A stretch of DNA of 64,000 nt from JAISFI01 sp031553775 (lineage in GTDB: Bacteria > Bacteroidota > Bacteroidia > Bacteroidales > Azobacteroidaceae), in the NCBI GenBank assembly GCA_031553775.1, contig JAVBLA010000005.1, positions 62,001-126,000 on the forward strand, written 5' to 3'. This document shows positions 25,554 through 34,055 of the stretch, piece by piece. How positions within the stretch are numbered: position 1 is the stretch's first letter; each line of letters begins with the position of its first letter. The translations under genes were made by a program, and so were the position numbers. The notes below the pieces were generated by a model. The model was not told the DNA's origin and did not search any database. It saw nothing but the letters and a program-made list of their open reading frames with translations.

Positions 25554-27444
25554 ATTCGAGGTATGTGTATCCGTAAAGCCCCGACCGATAATTAGAAAGG
25601 AATTCCCTCCCCTCTTCCACCGAAATAACACCTGCTTTCATGGAGGAAGTTACCCAGGATTCGACCGTGCGTACCAGTTTTTTCGGGCTATATTGTACAT
25701 AGTCCAGAACATCCGCAATTGTTTCACCGTCTATAATCTGTTCTATTTTATAATCGTTCTGGTCGACCGAGATGTGTACGGCATTCGTATCTCCGAAAAG
25801 GTTGTGCAGATCGCCCAGGATTTCCTGGTAGGCACCTACTAAGAAAACACCCATATAATAAGGCTCCTTGCTTTTCAAAGGATGTACCGGCAGGTGGTAT
25901 GCGTAGTTTTTGGAATTGATGAAGTTATCGATCTTTCCGTCGGAATCGCAGGTAATATCCTGTAAAGTCGCTGTTTTAGAAGGTTTTTCGTCGAGACGGG
26001 AAATCGGTACGATCGGGAATACCTGGTCGATGGCCCAGGAATCGGGTAATGACTGGAACAACGAAAAGTTACAGAAATATTTATCCGGTAACATTTTAGA
26101 GATTTTCCTTAATTCTTCGGGAGCGTGTTTCATTCCGCTGGCCATATGGTAGACTTCGCGGGCAATGGACCAATACAGGCGTTCTACCTGCGCACGGGTA
26201 GTCAGGTCAAGCATCCCCAGGCTGAAAAGGTCCAAAGCCTCTTCTCTGATCTGCTGGGCATCGTGCCAGGTTTCGATCAGGCGGGGCTGGTTCATCTCAT
26301 CCCAAAGTTTATATAATTCGCGGACCAGTTCGTGGGCATCTTCCGGCAAAGCTTCGTTTTCATCCCATTCCGGCAACGTAGCCGTTTCCAGTACCTCAAA
26401 AATCAATACGGAATGGTGGGCGGTAAGCGACCGTCCAGATTCTGTAATGATATTCGGTTGAGGCAGATCGTTTTTTATACAGACATCCACCAGCGTGGAA
26501 ATAGAGTCATTTACATACTCCTGAATGGAGTAGTTCATACTGCTTTCACTTCCGGAAGAACGGGTTCCGTCGTAATCTACTCCGAGTCCCCCGCCGATAT
26601 CCACAAATTCGATATTATACCCTAAGTTACGGAGTTGCACGTAAAACTGGGAAGCTTCACGCAAAGCATTTTTGATCCGGCGGATCTTGGTGATCTGGCT
26701 GCCTATATGGAAATGGATCAACCGAAGACAGTCTTCCATTTTATTTTTTTCAAGAAAATCGAGTGCCTCCAGCAATTCACTGGACGAAAGACCGAATTTA
26801 CTAACATCTCCTCCCGACTCTTCCCATTTACCGCTTCCGGCACTGGCCAGCTTAATCCGGATACCGATATTCGGACGGATTTTCAACTTTTTGGAAAGTT
26901 CGGCAATCAGCTTCAGTTCATTCATTTTTTCGACAACGAGGAAAATCCGCTTACCCATTTTTTGCGCCAGCAGAGCCAGTTGGATATAATCTTCATCCTT
27001 ATAACCATTACAGATGATCAACGAATCATCGCTTGTATTAATAGCTAATACCGCATGAAGTTCCGGTTTCGAGCCGGCTTCCAGTCCTATATTGAATTTA
27101 TTTCCATGACTGACGATTTCTTCCACTACCTGGCGCATCTGATTAACCTTGATCGGGTAAATCACGAAATTTTTAGCACCGTAGTTATATTCCTCGGCAG
27201 CAATTTTAAAACAATTGGAAATTTTCTCAATCCGGTTATCCAGGATATCCGAAAAGCGTACCAGCAAAGGTGCGGCTACGTCACGCACGACCAACTCGTC
27301 CATCAATTCCTTCAGGTCGACCGCCGCTCCGCCTTTTTTCGGTGTGACTACCATGTGCCCTTTTTCATTGATCGAAAAGTAATCCAAACCCCAGCCGTTG
27401 ATATTATACAACTCAGCCGAATCTTCAATGCGCCATTTTCTCAT
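25552..27444 (-). CDS. speA: Biosynthetic arginine decarboxylase
   Basis: 630 residues, the length of the biosynthetic enzyme. It converts arginine to agmatine with PLP and Mg2+, the first step of one route to putrescine. The N-terminal alanine-racemase-type barrel has FVIYPIKVNQMRQVVEEI with the PLP lysine, then GLEAGSKPEL, HFHIGSQ and VDIGGGLGVDYDG. The C-terminal part (TLQDITCDSDGKI and onward) is the beta-domain supplying the second half of the active site. It is cytosolic. It starts divergently from kdsA. Together with nspC at 52135 it indicates polyamine synthesis. The stop codon lies in repeat element A. Confidence 0.93.
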   Translation of the reverse strand: MRKWRIEDSAELYNINGWGLDYFSINEKGHMVVTPKKGGAAVDLKELMDELVVRDVAAPLLVRFSDILDNRIEKISNCFKIAAEEYNYGAKNFVIYPIKVNQMRQVVEEIVSHGNKFNIGLEAGSKPELHAVLAINTSDDSLIICNGYKDEDYIQLALLAQKMGKRIFLVVEKMNELKLIAELSKKLKIRPNIGIRIKLASAGSGKWEESGGDVSKFGLSSSELLEALDFLEKNKMEDCLRLIHFHIGSQITKIRRIKNALREASQFYVQLRNLGYNIEFVDIGGGLGVDYDGTRSSGSESSMNYSIQEYVNDSISTLVDVCIKNDLPQPNIITESGRSLTAHHSVLIFEVLETATLPEWDENEALPEDAHELVRELYKLWDEMNQPRLIETWHDAQQIREEALDLFSLGMLDLTTRAQVERLYWSIAREVYHMASGMKHAPEELRKISKMLPDKYFCNFSLFQSLPDSWAIDQVFPIVPISRLDEKPSKTATLQDITCDSDGKIDNFINSKNYAYHLPVHPLKSKEPYYMGVFLVGAYQEILGDLHNLFGDTNAVHISVDQNDYKIEQIIDGETIADVLDYVQYSPKKLVRTVESWVTSSMKAGVISVEEGREFLSNYRSGLYGYTYLE

Positions 27445-27502
27445 TTCAAAAAATAAACTGTTAGATGTTTAAAAATCGGTGCGAAATTACTAATAAAAAC
27501 AA

Positions 27503-27510
27503 TAACTTTG
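27503..27510 (+). promoter_or_regulatory. -7 box TAACTTTG of kdsA
   Basis: Perfect TAnnTTTG match 26 bp before the kdsA ATG at 27536. Confidence 0.65.
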
Positions 27511-27535
27511 CACAAACATAACAAAGATTGATGGT

Positions 27536-28339
27536 ATGACAGTAGAATATTTGAAAAAACAGGGCGAAAATAACTTTTTTTTATTAGCCGGACCTTGTTT
27601 GATTGAAGGAGAAAGCATGGCGCTGGACATTGCGGAAAAAATTGTTGCCGTTACGGAACGATTAGGAATCCCCTACGTATTCAAGGGTTCATTCAAAAAA
27701 GCCAATCGTTCCAGAATGGACTCCTATACCGGAATTGGAGATGAAAAGGCCCTGAAGATACTCCGGAAAGTTTCGGAAACATTCCATATTCCCACTGTTA
27801 CGGATATTCATGAAATAGAAGATGCTGTCAAAGCCTCAGAATATGTAGATATTCTTCAGATTCCGGCCTTCCTGTGCCGTCAGACCGATCTGCTGATAGC
27901 AGCAGCGAAAACCGGTAAGATCGTCAATATAAAAAAAGGCCAGTTCCTCTCTCCGGGCGCCATGCAGTTTGCCGTGCAGAAAATAGCCGATGCCGGAAAT
28001 CCGAATGTGATGATCACCGAGCGAGGCACCACTTTCGGATATACCGACCTGATAGTAGACTACCGCGGGATCCCCGAAATGCAAACATTCGGTTATCCGG
28101 TAGTACTGGACGTTACCCACTCCTTGCAGCAACCCAACCAGACAAGTGGTGTAACCGGCGGTATTCCCCAACTGATCGAAACAATCGCTAAAGCGGGCAT
28201 TGCCGTAGGCGTGGACGGATTATTCATTGAAACCCACCAGAATCCGGCAGAAGCTAAATCCGACGGGGCAAACATGCTTCAACTGGATTTACTGGAAGGA
28301 CTGTTGGAAAAACTCGTACGGCTCCGCCAGGCAATCTAA
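27536..28339 (+). CDS. kdsA: 3-deoxy-8-phosphooctulonate synthase (KDO-8-P synthase)
   Basis: 267 residues. It condenses phosphoenolpyruvate with arabinose-5-phosphate to make KDO-8-phosphate, the precursor of the KDO sugar in the inner core of lipopolysaccharide. The motifs GPCLIEGE, KANRSRMDSYTG, QIPAFLCRQTDL and NQTSGVTGG are those of the family. The ATG at 27536 is the first in frame and lies at the right distance from a -7 box. It is divergent from speA. The following gene, a membrane glycosyltransferase on the same strand, may also serve the cell envelope, but the repeat-containing gap leaves co-transcription open. Confidence 0.95.
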   Translation: MTVEYLKKQGENNFFLLAGPCLIEGESMALDIAEKIVAVTERLGIPYVFKGSFKKANRSRMDSYTGIGDEKALKILRKVSETFHIPTVTDIHEIEDAVKASEYVDILQIPAFLCRQTDLLIAAAKTGKIVNIKKGQFLSPGAMQFAVQKIADAGNPNVMITERGTTFGYTDLIVDYRGIPEMQTFGYPVVLDVTHSLQQPNQTSGVTGGIPQLIETIAKAGIAVGVDGLFIETHQNPAEAKSDGANMLQLDLLEGLLEKLVRLRQAI

Positions 28340-28370
28340 CCCACAAAATTAAAATCCCCCTTAGAAATTT

Positions 28371-28397
28371 CCAATTTTCAATTCTCAATTTTCAATT
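28371..28397. repeat. CAATTTTCAATT low-complexity repeat
   Basis: Tandem TCAATTTTCAATTCTCAATT-type units between kdsA and the glycosyltransferase, of the same type as at 18819 and 39640. Confidence 0.75.
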
Positions 28398-28405
28398 AAA
28401 TCAAC

Positions 28406-29929
28406 GTGCCAATCCTGAAAACCATCAAAAATAAAAACAATTTATTGTGCTTCCTCCTTTTACTCGGCTGCCTGATCCGCCTGATTGGAAACACGGAGCT
28501 CCCCGGTGGATTAAACCAGGATGAAGCCTCGGCAGGATATGATGCTTTTTCTTTGCTGCAATCGGGAGTCGACCGGAACGGGAATAGTTTTCCAATGTAT
28601 TTTGTTGCTTGGGGCAGTGGACAAAATGTGTTATATTCTTATTTATCGATGCCTTTCATCGCCTCTTTGGGATTGAATGTTTTTTCCGTCAGGCTGCTTG
28701 CATCCCTTGCTGGTATGCTGACATTATTCATTTTTTATCTTTTATGTAAAAAGATCAGAGGTCAAAAATTTGCACTGGTCGCCCTTTTTCTCCTGGTTAT
28801 CAACCCCTGGCATATCATGATGTGCCGTTGGGCACTTGAATCGAATCTACTGCCTTTAGTTTTATTATCAGGCATATACCTATTGGTTCTATCCCTAGAG
28901 AAGAAATACCTGCTACCTGCGGCTGCCGTTGTTTTCGGTTTGGCATTATATGCCTATGCCACCAGTATGTTTTTCCTATTATTTTTCTTTCTTTTCGCCG
29001 GAATATACCTGATCAGAATAAAAATATATTCCTGGAAAATAGTACTTCCATCTGTGTTCCTCTTTTTATTAATCGCACTTCCCATGATATTTTTCATGGT
29101 AATCAATACATTTAAGCTGCATAGTATGGACTGCTGGGGGATGACCATCCCAAGGCTCACGGAAGAGCCCCGGCTACACACTCATATTTTTACCGGAGGA
29201 AAGTTGATCGATCCTTTTCTCAACATCGTCAAATCGATCGCCTTACTCTTTACCTTTTCAGACAGGCTTCATTCGAACGTCATCCCTGGTTTCGGCATCT
29301 TTTATCTGATCGGGTTGCCTTTCATTATTTACGGACTTCTTTCAACCGACAGGAAGAATAAAGGAGAAATGCTTATTCTGGCTGCAGTACTGGCTTCTGC
29401 TGTATGTTCTATTATCGTCTACGTCAACGTCAACCGGATGAACATGGCTTACCTTCCCTTATTATATTTCAATGCAGTAGGATTTATCCGGTTTATTCAA
29501 AAATTTCCAAAATGGAAATTTTCAGCATGGAGCGCTTATGCCTGTCTATTCCTGTTATTCATCAGCATCTATACAACCATCTATAAAAAAAATACGGCAC
29601 CCCTTTTCTACTCTGGTTTAAGTGATGCGATTCATTATGCCGAAAACACAGGAAAAGACCATTGGTATATGACAACAGAGATGCGCATGCCTTACATATT
29701 CATCTTATTTTACCGCCAACTACCCGCGGAAGAATTTTATACCACTGTGAAATACAAAAACGATGAAGCTCCTTTCAGGGAAGTCACATCCTTTTCCCGG
29801 TATACCTTCGGAGAATATAAAGAAGACCCAAAAGGCGTTTACATCGTAAGAACCTCCGAAATAAAAGATTTTCCCTCCCACTACACATTCCGGGAATTCG
29901 GAACTTTTGCAGTAGGTACCGGCTATTGA
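28406..29929 (+). CDS. Membrane glycosyltransferase of the GT39/PMT-like type
   Basis: 507 residues with about ten to twelve hydrophobic spans. The first loop has GGLNQDEASAGYDAFSLLQS, where the Asp-Glu pair is the likely catalytic site of lipid-linked-sugar transferases of the GT39/ArnT group. A short C-terminal soluble domain follows. Such enzymes move a sugar from polyprenyl phosphate to a protein or glycolipid at the outer face of the inner membrane; the acceptor is unknown. The start GTG at 28406 is the only suitable codon before the first span. It is preceded by kdsA and followed by a 115-bp inverted-repeat element. Confidence 0.78.
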   Translation: MPILKTIKNKNNLLCFLLLLGCLIRLIGNTELPGGLNQDEASAGYDAFSLLQSGVDRNGNSFPMYFVAWGSGQNVLYSYLSMPFIASLGLNVFSVRLLASLAGMLTLFIFYLLCKKIRGQKFALVALFLLVINPWHIMMCRWALESNLLPLVLLSGIYLLVLSLEKKYLLPAAAVVFGLALYAYATSMFFLLFFFLFAGIYLIRIKIYSWKIVLPSVFLFLLIALPMIFFMVINTFKLHSMDCWGMTIPRLTEEPRLHTHIFTGGKLIDPFLNIVKSIALLFTFSDRLHSNVIPGFGIFYLIGLPFIIYGLLSTDRKNKGEMLILAAVLASAVCSIIVYVNVNRMNMAYLPLLYFNAVGFIRFIQKFPKWKFSAWSAYACLFLLFISIYTTIYKKNTAPLFYSGLSDAIHYAENTGKDHWYMTTEMRMPYIFILFYRQLPAEEFYTTVKYKNDEAPFREVTSFSRYTFGEYKEDPKGVYIVRTSEIKDFPSHYTFREFGTFAVGTGY

Positions 29930-29953
29930 TGCTCCTGAACCGGATAAAGCAAA

Positions 29954-30068
29954 CATGAGGTTGTCTAAAAAGTCGCTTATTCGTCCATGAGAATCGAATA
30001 TTTGATTTCAACCTCAGATAAGGATACAACGAATTGAGGGTGCCAAATACTTTTTGGACACCCTCATG
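29954..30068. mobile_element. Short element with 20-bp terminal inverted repeats, MITE-like
   Basis: CATGAGGTTGTCTAAAAAGT at 29954-29973 and the reverse complement of CATGAGGGTGTCCAAAAAGT at 30049-30068 match at 18 of 20 positions. The 115-bp element has no coding capacity. Target-site duplication was not evident. Confidence 0.55.
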
Positions 30069-30075
30069 TTTTTTT
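30036..30075 (+). terminator. Hairpin terminator after the glycosyltransferase
   Basis: GAGGGTG and CCAAA pair with TTTGG and CACCCTC, followed by ATGTTTTTTT. It is formed by the right end of the MITE-like element. Confidence 0.65.
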
Positions 30076-30093
30076 GAATTATAAAATCCGGTT

Positions 30094-33000
30094 TTATTTT
30101 TTCACAACCTTATATGGTTTCCCATTCACTTGTATGAGGTACAATCCATTAGGTACACTCGTCAGGTCTATGGAAATTTTCGTATTTTCTTTATTGATAT
30201 CCACCGGAATTTGTTGTCCATAGATGTTGAAAACCTGAATAGTTGCCGGTTCGGCAGCTCCTTCTAACCAAGCGATTCCGCTTGTAGGATTCGGATAAAT
30301 CCGGTTTCCGGTTTCTACAAAACTAACTTCTCCGATGCCGGAATCAGATTGTTTGACTAAGTTCCATTGAAAAGGCTCAGTATTATCATCAAGTATCCAT
30401 ACAATGAAATACTCTTGTCCGGCTTCGTACGACAACAAAAACCCTTTGTTGAGAGATGGTCCGTACGAATACCCAAGATCCTCGAAACTTGAACAATTTC
30501 CTTTACCTACAGCAACTTCCAGTTTATAGTCCGGATCGTTGGCAGAAATTATATAATTTCCGCTTTCCGAAGGAATAAACCTATACCAGGCGATGTAGCC
30601 TATCGGGGTAAGTTGTATATTTTCTGCCGGACTCACCGATTGGGCAAATTCACAAATCCGGTTATCCGTTATATTTTCTTTCGTTAATTTCCAGGAATAA
30701 GACATGGGCCCATCAGAATATCTTGTCCACCTGACATAATAGGTAATCCCCGGTTTGGCATAGAAGATGTTTCGTTTAATTGCATCGCATATATCCATAT
30801 CTTCGTCGTAATTCTCTCCTTCAGCGAGTGTCCTTAGCCTATTACAAGTGCCTTCATACAGCTCAAATTCAACATTATCTGCACATGAGGTGATACTATA
30901 CACTCCTTCTTGTGCAGGAGTAAATTTATACCAGACCGCTTTGCTTAAGTTATGGCTGGCAGACAGCGTGCCCGGACTTACGGCCTCTGCATATCCGCAT
31001 ACCCTATTATCAGTAAATGCTTCTTTATTAATCGACCAGGTATAAGTACCGTGTCTATTCCAGGTGTCGTCCCAACAAATATAATAGGTTACTCCTTTTT
31101 CAGCATAATATACATTGTCGGTAACTGTTCTGATATCATCATCCCAGGTATTTCCATTTTCAGCAAGGGCATCAGCAGAGAAGCAATCGGCATATATATA
31201 ATACCTGACTCCATCTTCCTGAGAGGTTATACTATAGATAGCCGTTTCGGCCGGAGTAAACTTGAACCAGATTTTTTTACCCCAAAAATGGTCTGAAGTG
31301 CTTGTACCGACAGCAACCGTAACCGCATTGACACACACTCTGTTGTCTGTGATATCCGATGGTTCCAAACTCCAGGCGTAAGAGTGCTTGCTATACGCAT
31401 ACATATGTAAGTAATAAACTTCACCGGGTCTTGCATAAAAATAGAGATCATCTCCCGGTGTTGCATCACCTATATAATCATTATAACAAGCTCCGGAATA
31501 AGCGGTTATTTGATAAGGCTGATCAGAATAAAACGCGGTTCCTGTTAAGCAATAAATACCTTCCTGCTGAGGAGAAAATTTATACCAGTTGTCACCGGAA
31601 AAATTCAGCGCCTGGTTAGTTCCTGTGGTGACTGCCATAGCATGCTCACAATTCCTTCCTTCCAGCCCCACATCGGTCAGGCTCCATGTAATCTGTGAGT
31701 TTTGTACCTCCCAATTGGTTTCTTTCCACTCAAAATAATAAGTCTGTCCTCCTTCAAGGAAAACAGCCAAATCGTCTACACACAAAGCCGCTCTATCCGA
31801 AAAAGTATATCGTGCGTACGAATCATTACAATTCTCATACACGGAACATTGCATATATGAATCCCCTGCCAAAGAAGATTCACAAGCCTTAATAACATAG
31901 TACGAGCTTTTAGCAGGGGTGTATTTAAACCAAACTCCCTTGTAGAGGAGAAGGTTTGTAACCATATCTGTTCCGGCAGTTACAGGAGTGGCCAATTGAC
32001 AAAAGCGATTATCGGTAATTGTGTTATCTTTGGTAATAGAGAAAGTAGCATTCACTCTATCCCAGGTGGTTCCCCATCTTAAGAAATATTTCTGTCCTGC
32101 TTCAGCGTAAAAATGACCCGACAGGCTACCTTCATCCCCATCTATACTTACCAGCCCATTGCTTTGCTCACAACCTCCTGTCTCCACGGAAACAGTTAAA
32201 TAAGCCTGTCCGGTAATCTTACTGCCACTAACCTTATACACGCCATCTTCCGAAGGTACGAATGCGTACCACGAAAAATTAGTTTTACTAAAATCTATCG
32301 TCATTGTTTGATTTACCGGCGCGATTATAGCCGTTTCGCACAACAAGCCAACAGGGGTAGAACTTTCTTTCGTCAGACTCCAGATTTCTCCGGGTTCTCC
32401 TTCTCTCCAGGCAATGTAATAAGATATTCCTTTTTTGAAATTATAAATATATTTTTGCTTGTCGTAATCAGGACATACTGTTTCGGATTGACGCAGGGAG
32501 ACAAATTTACAGGGGAATTCCCGATCAGGGTTAAAATCGGTACCCGAACCATCGTCTACCCATTCTGTATATACCGAAACTCTCGCATAAGACAGCCCGG
32601 GACTCTCACAATTGCCAACCGTATAATAGCCATCCGCTTCCGGAACAAACTTGAACCAACTGGTGGAAACTTTCCTGGAAGGCAATTCTATGGAAGAAGA
32701 AAGAGTGACTGTTTTCGGCGTTTGGCAATGCAATCCGGTAGTTTCGTTCACTTTGGTAAACGTCCAAAACATTCCGTCCGTATAGAAATCCCAAACAAAA
32801 TAATATGTTTTGAATTCTTCAAAAAAAACACAGGCGTTAAGTCCCTGGTAACTATTGCCTTCAAAAACACGGGCATCCCAATCTTCACAGTTTTCCTCAT
32901 AAATCAATAAGTTGGAAGGAGCCTGATCAGAACTCGCAGAAGCAGAAGATACCATATAATATCCACCTTGCCCTACAGCAGGCATAAACGAAAAATACAA

Positions 33001-33132
33001 ACGACTTGAGGAAGGCACATCAATTTGTCCTCCTGGAGTTACCGGAATAGCAGATGAACAACTTTCACCCTGCGCCCATAAATAGCTTGTAACGAAAAAT
33101 AAGCATAAAAAAACAAAGTAGAATCGTTTCAT
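30094..33132 (-). CDS. T9SS-secreted protein with eight beta-rich repeats
   Basis: 1012 residues. A signal peptide (MKRFYFVFLCLFFVTSYLWAQ) is followed by eight repeats of about 110-125 residues. Each starts near a DNRxCxxAxxV-type segment, has W(Y/F)KFTPxxxGxYxIT in the middle and closes with xYYVxWxxTW-type strands. The repeat pattern resembles bacterial pre-peptidase C-terminal (PPC-like) beta-sandwich domains. Two cysteines per repeat recur, suggesting disulphides. The C-terminus (IYPNPTSGIAWLEGAAEP to YKVVKK) is a type A T9SS sorting domain, so the protein is exported to the cell surface. No catalytic motif is seen; carbohydrate binding or adhesion is a possibility. It is transcribed alone from a -7 box at 33195. 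Confidence 0.85.
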   Translation of the reverse strand: MKRFYFVFLCLFFVTSYLWAQGESCSSAIPVTPGGQIDVPSSSRLYFSFMPAVGQGGYYMVSSASASSDQAPSNLLIYEENCEDWDARVFEGNSYQGLNACVFFEEFKTYYFVWDFYTDGMFWTFTKVNETTGLHCQTPKTVTLSSSIELPSRKVSTSWFKFVPEADGYYTVGNCESPGLSYARVSVYTEWVDDGSGTDFNPDREFPCKFVSLRQSETVCPDYDKQKYIYNFKKGISYYIAWREGEPGEIWSLTKESSTPVGLLCETAIIAPVNQTMTIDFSKTNFSWYAFVPSEDGVYKVSGSKITGQAYLTVSVETGGCEQSNGLVSIDGDEGSLSGHFYAEAGQKYFLRWGTTWDRVNATFSITKDNTITDNRFCQLATPVTAGTDMVTNLLLYKGVWFKYTPAKSSYYVIKACESSLAGDSYMQCSVYENCNDSYARYTFSDRAALCVDDLAVFLEGGQTYYFEWKETNWEVQNSQITWSLTDVGLEGRNCEHAMAVTTGTNQALNFSGDNWYKFSPQQEGIYCLTGTAFYSDQPYQITAYSGACYNDYIGDATPGDDLYFYARPGEVYYLHMYAYSKHSYAWSLEPSDITDNRVCVNAVTVAVGTSTSDHFWGKKIWFKFTPAETAIYSITSQEDGVRYYIYADCFSADALAENGNTWDDDIRTVTDNVYYAEKGVTYYICWDDTWNRHGTYTWSINKEAFTDNRVCGYAEAVSPGTLSASHNLSKAVWYKFTPAQEGVYSITSCADNVEFELYEGTCNRLRTLAEGENYDEDMDICDAIKRNIFYAKPGITYYVRWTRYSDGPMSYSWKLTKENITDNRICEFAQSVSPAENIQLTPIGYIAWYRFIPSESGNYIISANDPDYKLEVAVGKGNCSSFEDLGYSYGPSLNKGFLLSYEAGQEYFIVWILDDNTEPFQWNLVKQSDSGIGEVSFVETGNRIYPNPTSGIAWLEGAAEPATIQVFNIYGQQIPVDINKENTKISIDLTSVPNGLYLIQVNGKPYKVVKK

Positions 33133-33194
33133 AGAGAATTGCGTTTAGAATTTGTTAATAATATATTTATGCACTTTACATTTTTATATGTTCG

Positions 33195-33202
33195 CAAATG
33201 TA
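33195..33202 (-). promoter_or_regulatory. -7 box TACATTTG of the T9SS repeat protein
   Basis: Minus-strand match to TAnnTTTG, 63 bp before ATG 33132, giving a leader of about 55 nt. Confidence 0.5.
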
Positions 33203-33376
33203 TATAATTCGGATATCGAATGCAAAAAAAATAACCTGTTTTAATCGGATTAAGAAGATTTTTCACATATAACAGAAATATCTATATAACAACCGGTTAA
33301 ATACCTCTACAAACTTCTACAGGCAAATACATTTTTCAAGCAGGAACAAACCATTTCACATCTGATAAAAAATCAC
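33203..33376. other. Intergenic spacer between T9SS gene and tmRNA promoters
   Basis: A+T-rich, with no credible gene and no clear hairpin. It separates two promoters pointing in opposite directions. Confidence 0.5.
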
Positions 33377-33384
33377 TATCTTTG
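33377..33384 (+). promoter_or_regulatory. -7 box TATCTTTG of tmRNA
   Basis: Perfect TAnnTTTG match. It lies 57 bp before the mature tmRNA 5' end; a TTTTAATTCTTAATT low-complexity stretch (33409-33441) lies between, so the precursor has a leader of about 50 nt to be trimmed. Confidence 0.6.
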
Positions 33385-33441
33385 TGCTCGAATTAAGCGT
33401 TACCATGTTTTTAATTTTAATTCTTAATTCTTAATTATATT

Positions 33442-33836
33442 GGGCTTGACCGGTTTTGACAGCGGGCAGAAGTGGTTTGTAAGCATGCAGTGCGTCGTTG
33501 TCCGGCACTTTAATCTCGGATGATAACAATTTAACTGGCGAAAATAACTACGCTCTCGCTGCTTAATCGAAGTATAGTAGATTTCAAGCGCATTCGGCAC
33601 CAGGTGCTGAAGCGGGATATCACCCGGAAGCTCTGGCTTCGAGGCAATCCGAACCGGTGGTACAGCAATATCGGAGATAGTTTGAAGGAAGTCCCGGCCT
33701 TCGGATGAAATAAAGGGAATAAGCCTGTCGTTGGTGGCTTCGGTCTTGCGGCAGGTCGAAAACTAAGGCGAAGATAAGCATGTAGAAAGCAGATTAATTC
33801 CTCGTTTGGACGAGGGTTCGACTCCCTCCAGGTCCA
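33442..33836 (+). ncRNA. ssrA: Transfer-messenger RNA (tmRNA)
   Basis: The 5' end GGGCTTGACCGGTTTTGACA and the 3' end with T-arm GAGGGTTCGACTCCCTC and CAGGTCC form the tRNA-like domain (GGGCTTG pairs with CAGGTCC). The tag reading frame at 33537-33566 encodes GENNYALAA followed by TAA, the proteolysis tag. tmRNA rescues stalled ribosomes with SmpB. CCA is not encoded. Length is 395 nt, in the usual range. Confidence 0.96.
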
Positions 33837-33843
33837 CACAAAT

Positions 33844-33892
33844 AATAATCCCAACCGATTCTTCAGGAACAGGTTGGGATTATTTTATTTAC
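33844..33892 (+). terminator. Strong terminator of tmRNA
   Basis: A perfect 13-bp stem, AATAATCCCAACC (33844-33856) with GGTTGGGATTATT (33872-33884), is followed by a T-rich run, eight bases after the tmRNA 3' end. Confidence 0.85.
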
Positions 33893-33993
33893 TGAATAGC
33901 GCGAAATGTGCCACAAAATATTTTGCCGCACTCACATTGATGAGATTTTTTGCATGCTTTAGAAGGAAAACTTATAGATAATCATTCAGGCAA

Positions 33994-34028
33994 AACAAAA
34001 AAAGAGACGCGGAACCCACGTCTCTTTT
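33994..34028 (-). terminator. Terminator of the OmpA-family gene
   Basis: Minus-strand stem AAAAGAGACG / CGTCTCTTTT (34019-34028 with 34000-34009) followed by a T run, 28 bp after the stop codon. Confidence 0.8.
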
Positions 34029-34055
34029 CATATAGCAGTAAAATAAAACTAACTT

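Noticed and set aside
33531..33854. 107-codon minus-strand frame
   Set aside because: It is antisense to tmRNA and encodes nothing recognisable.
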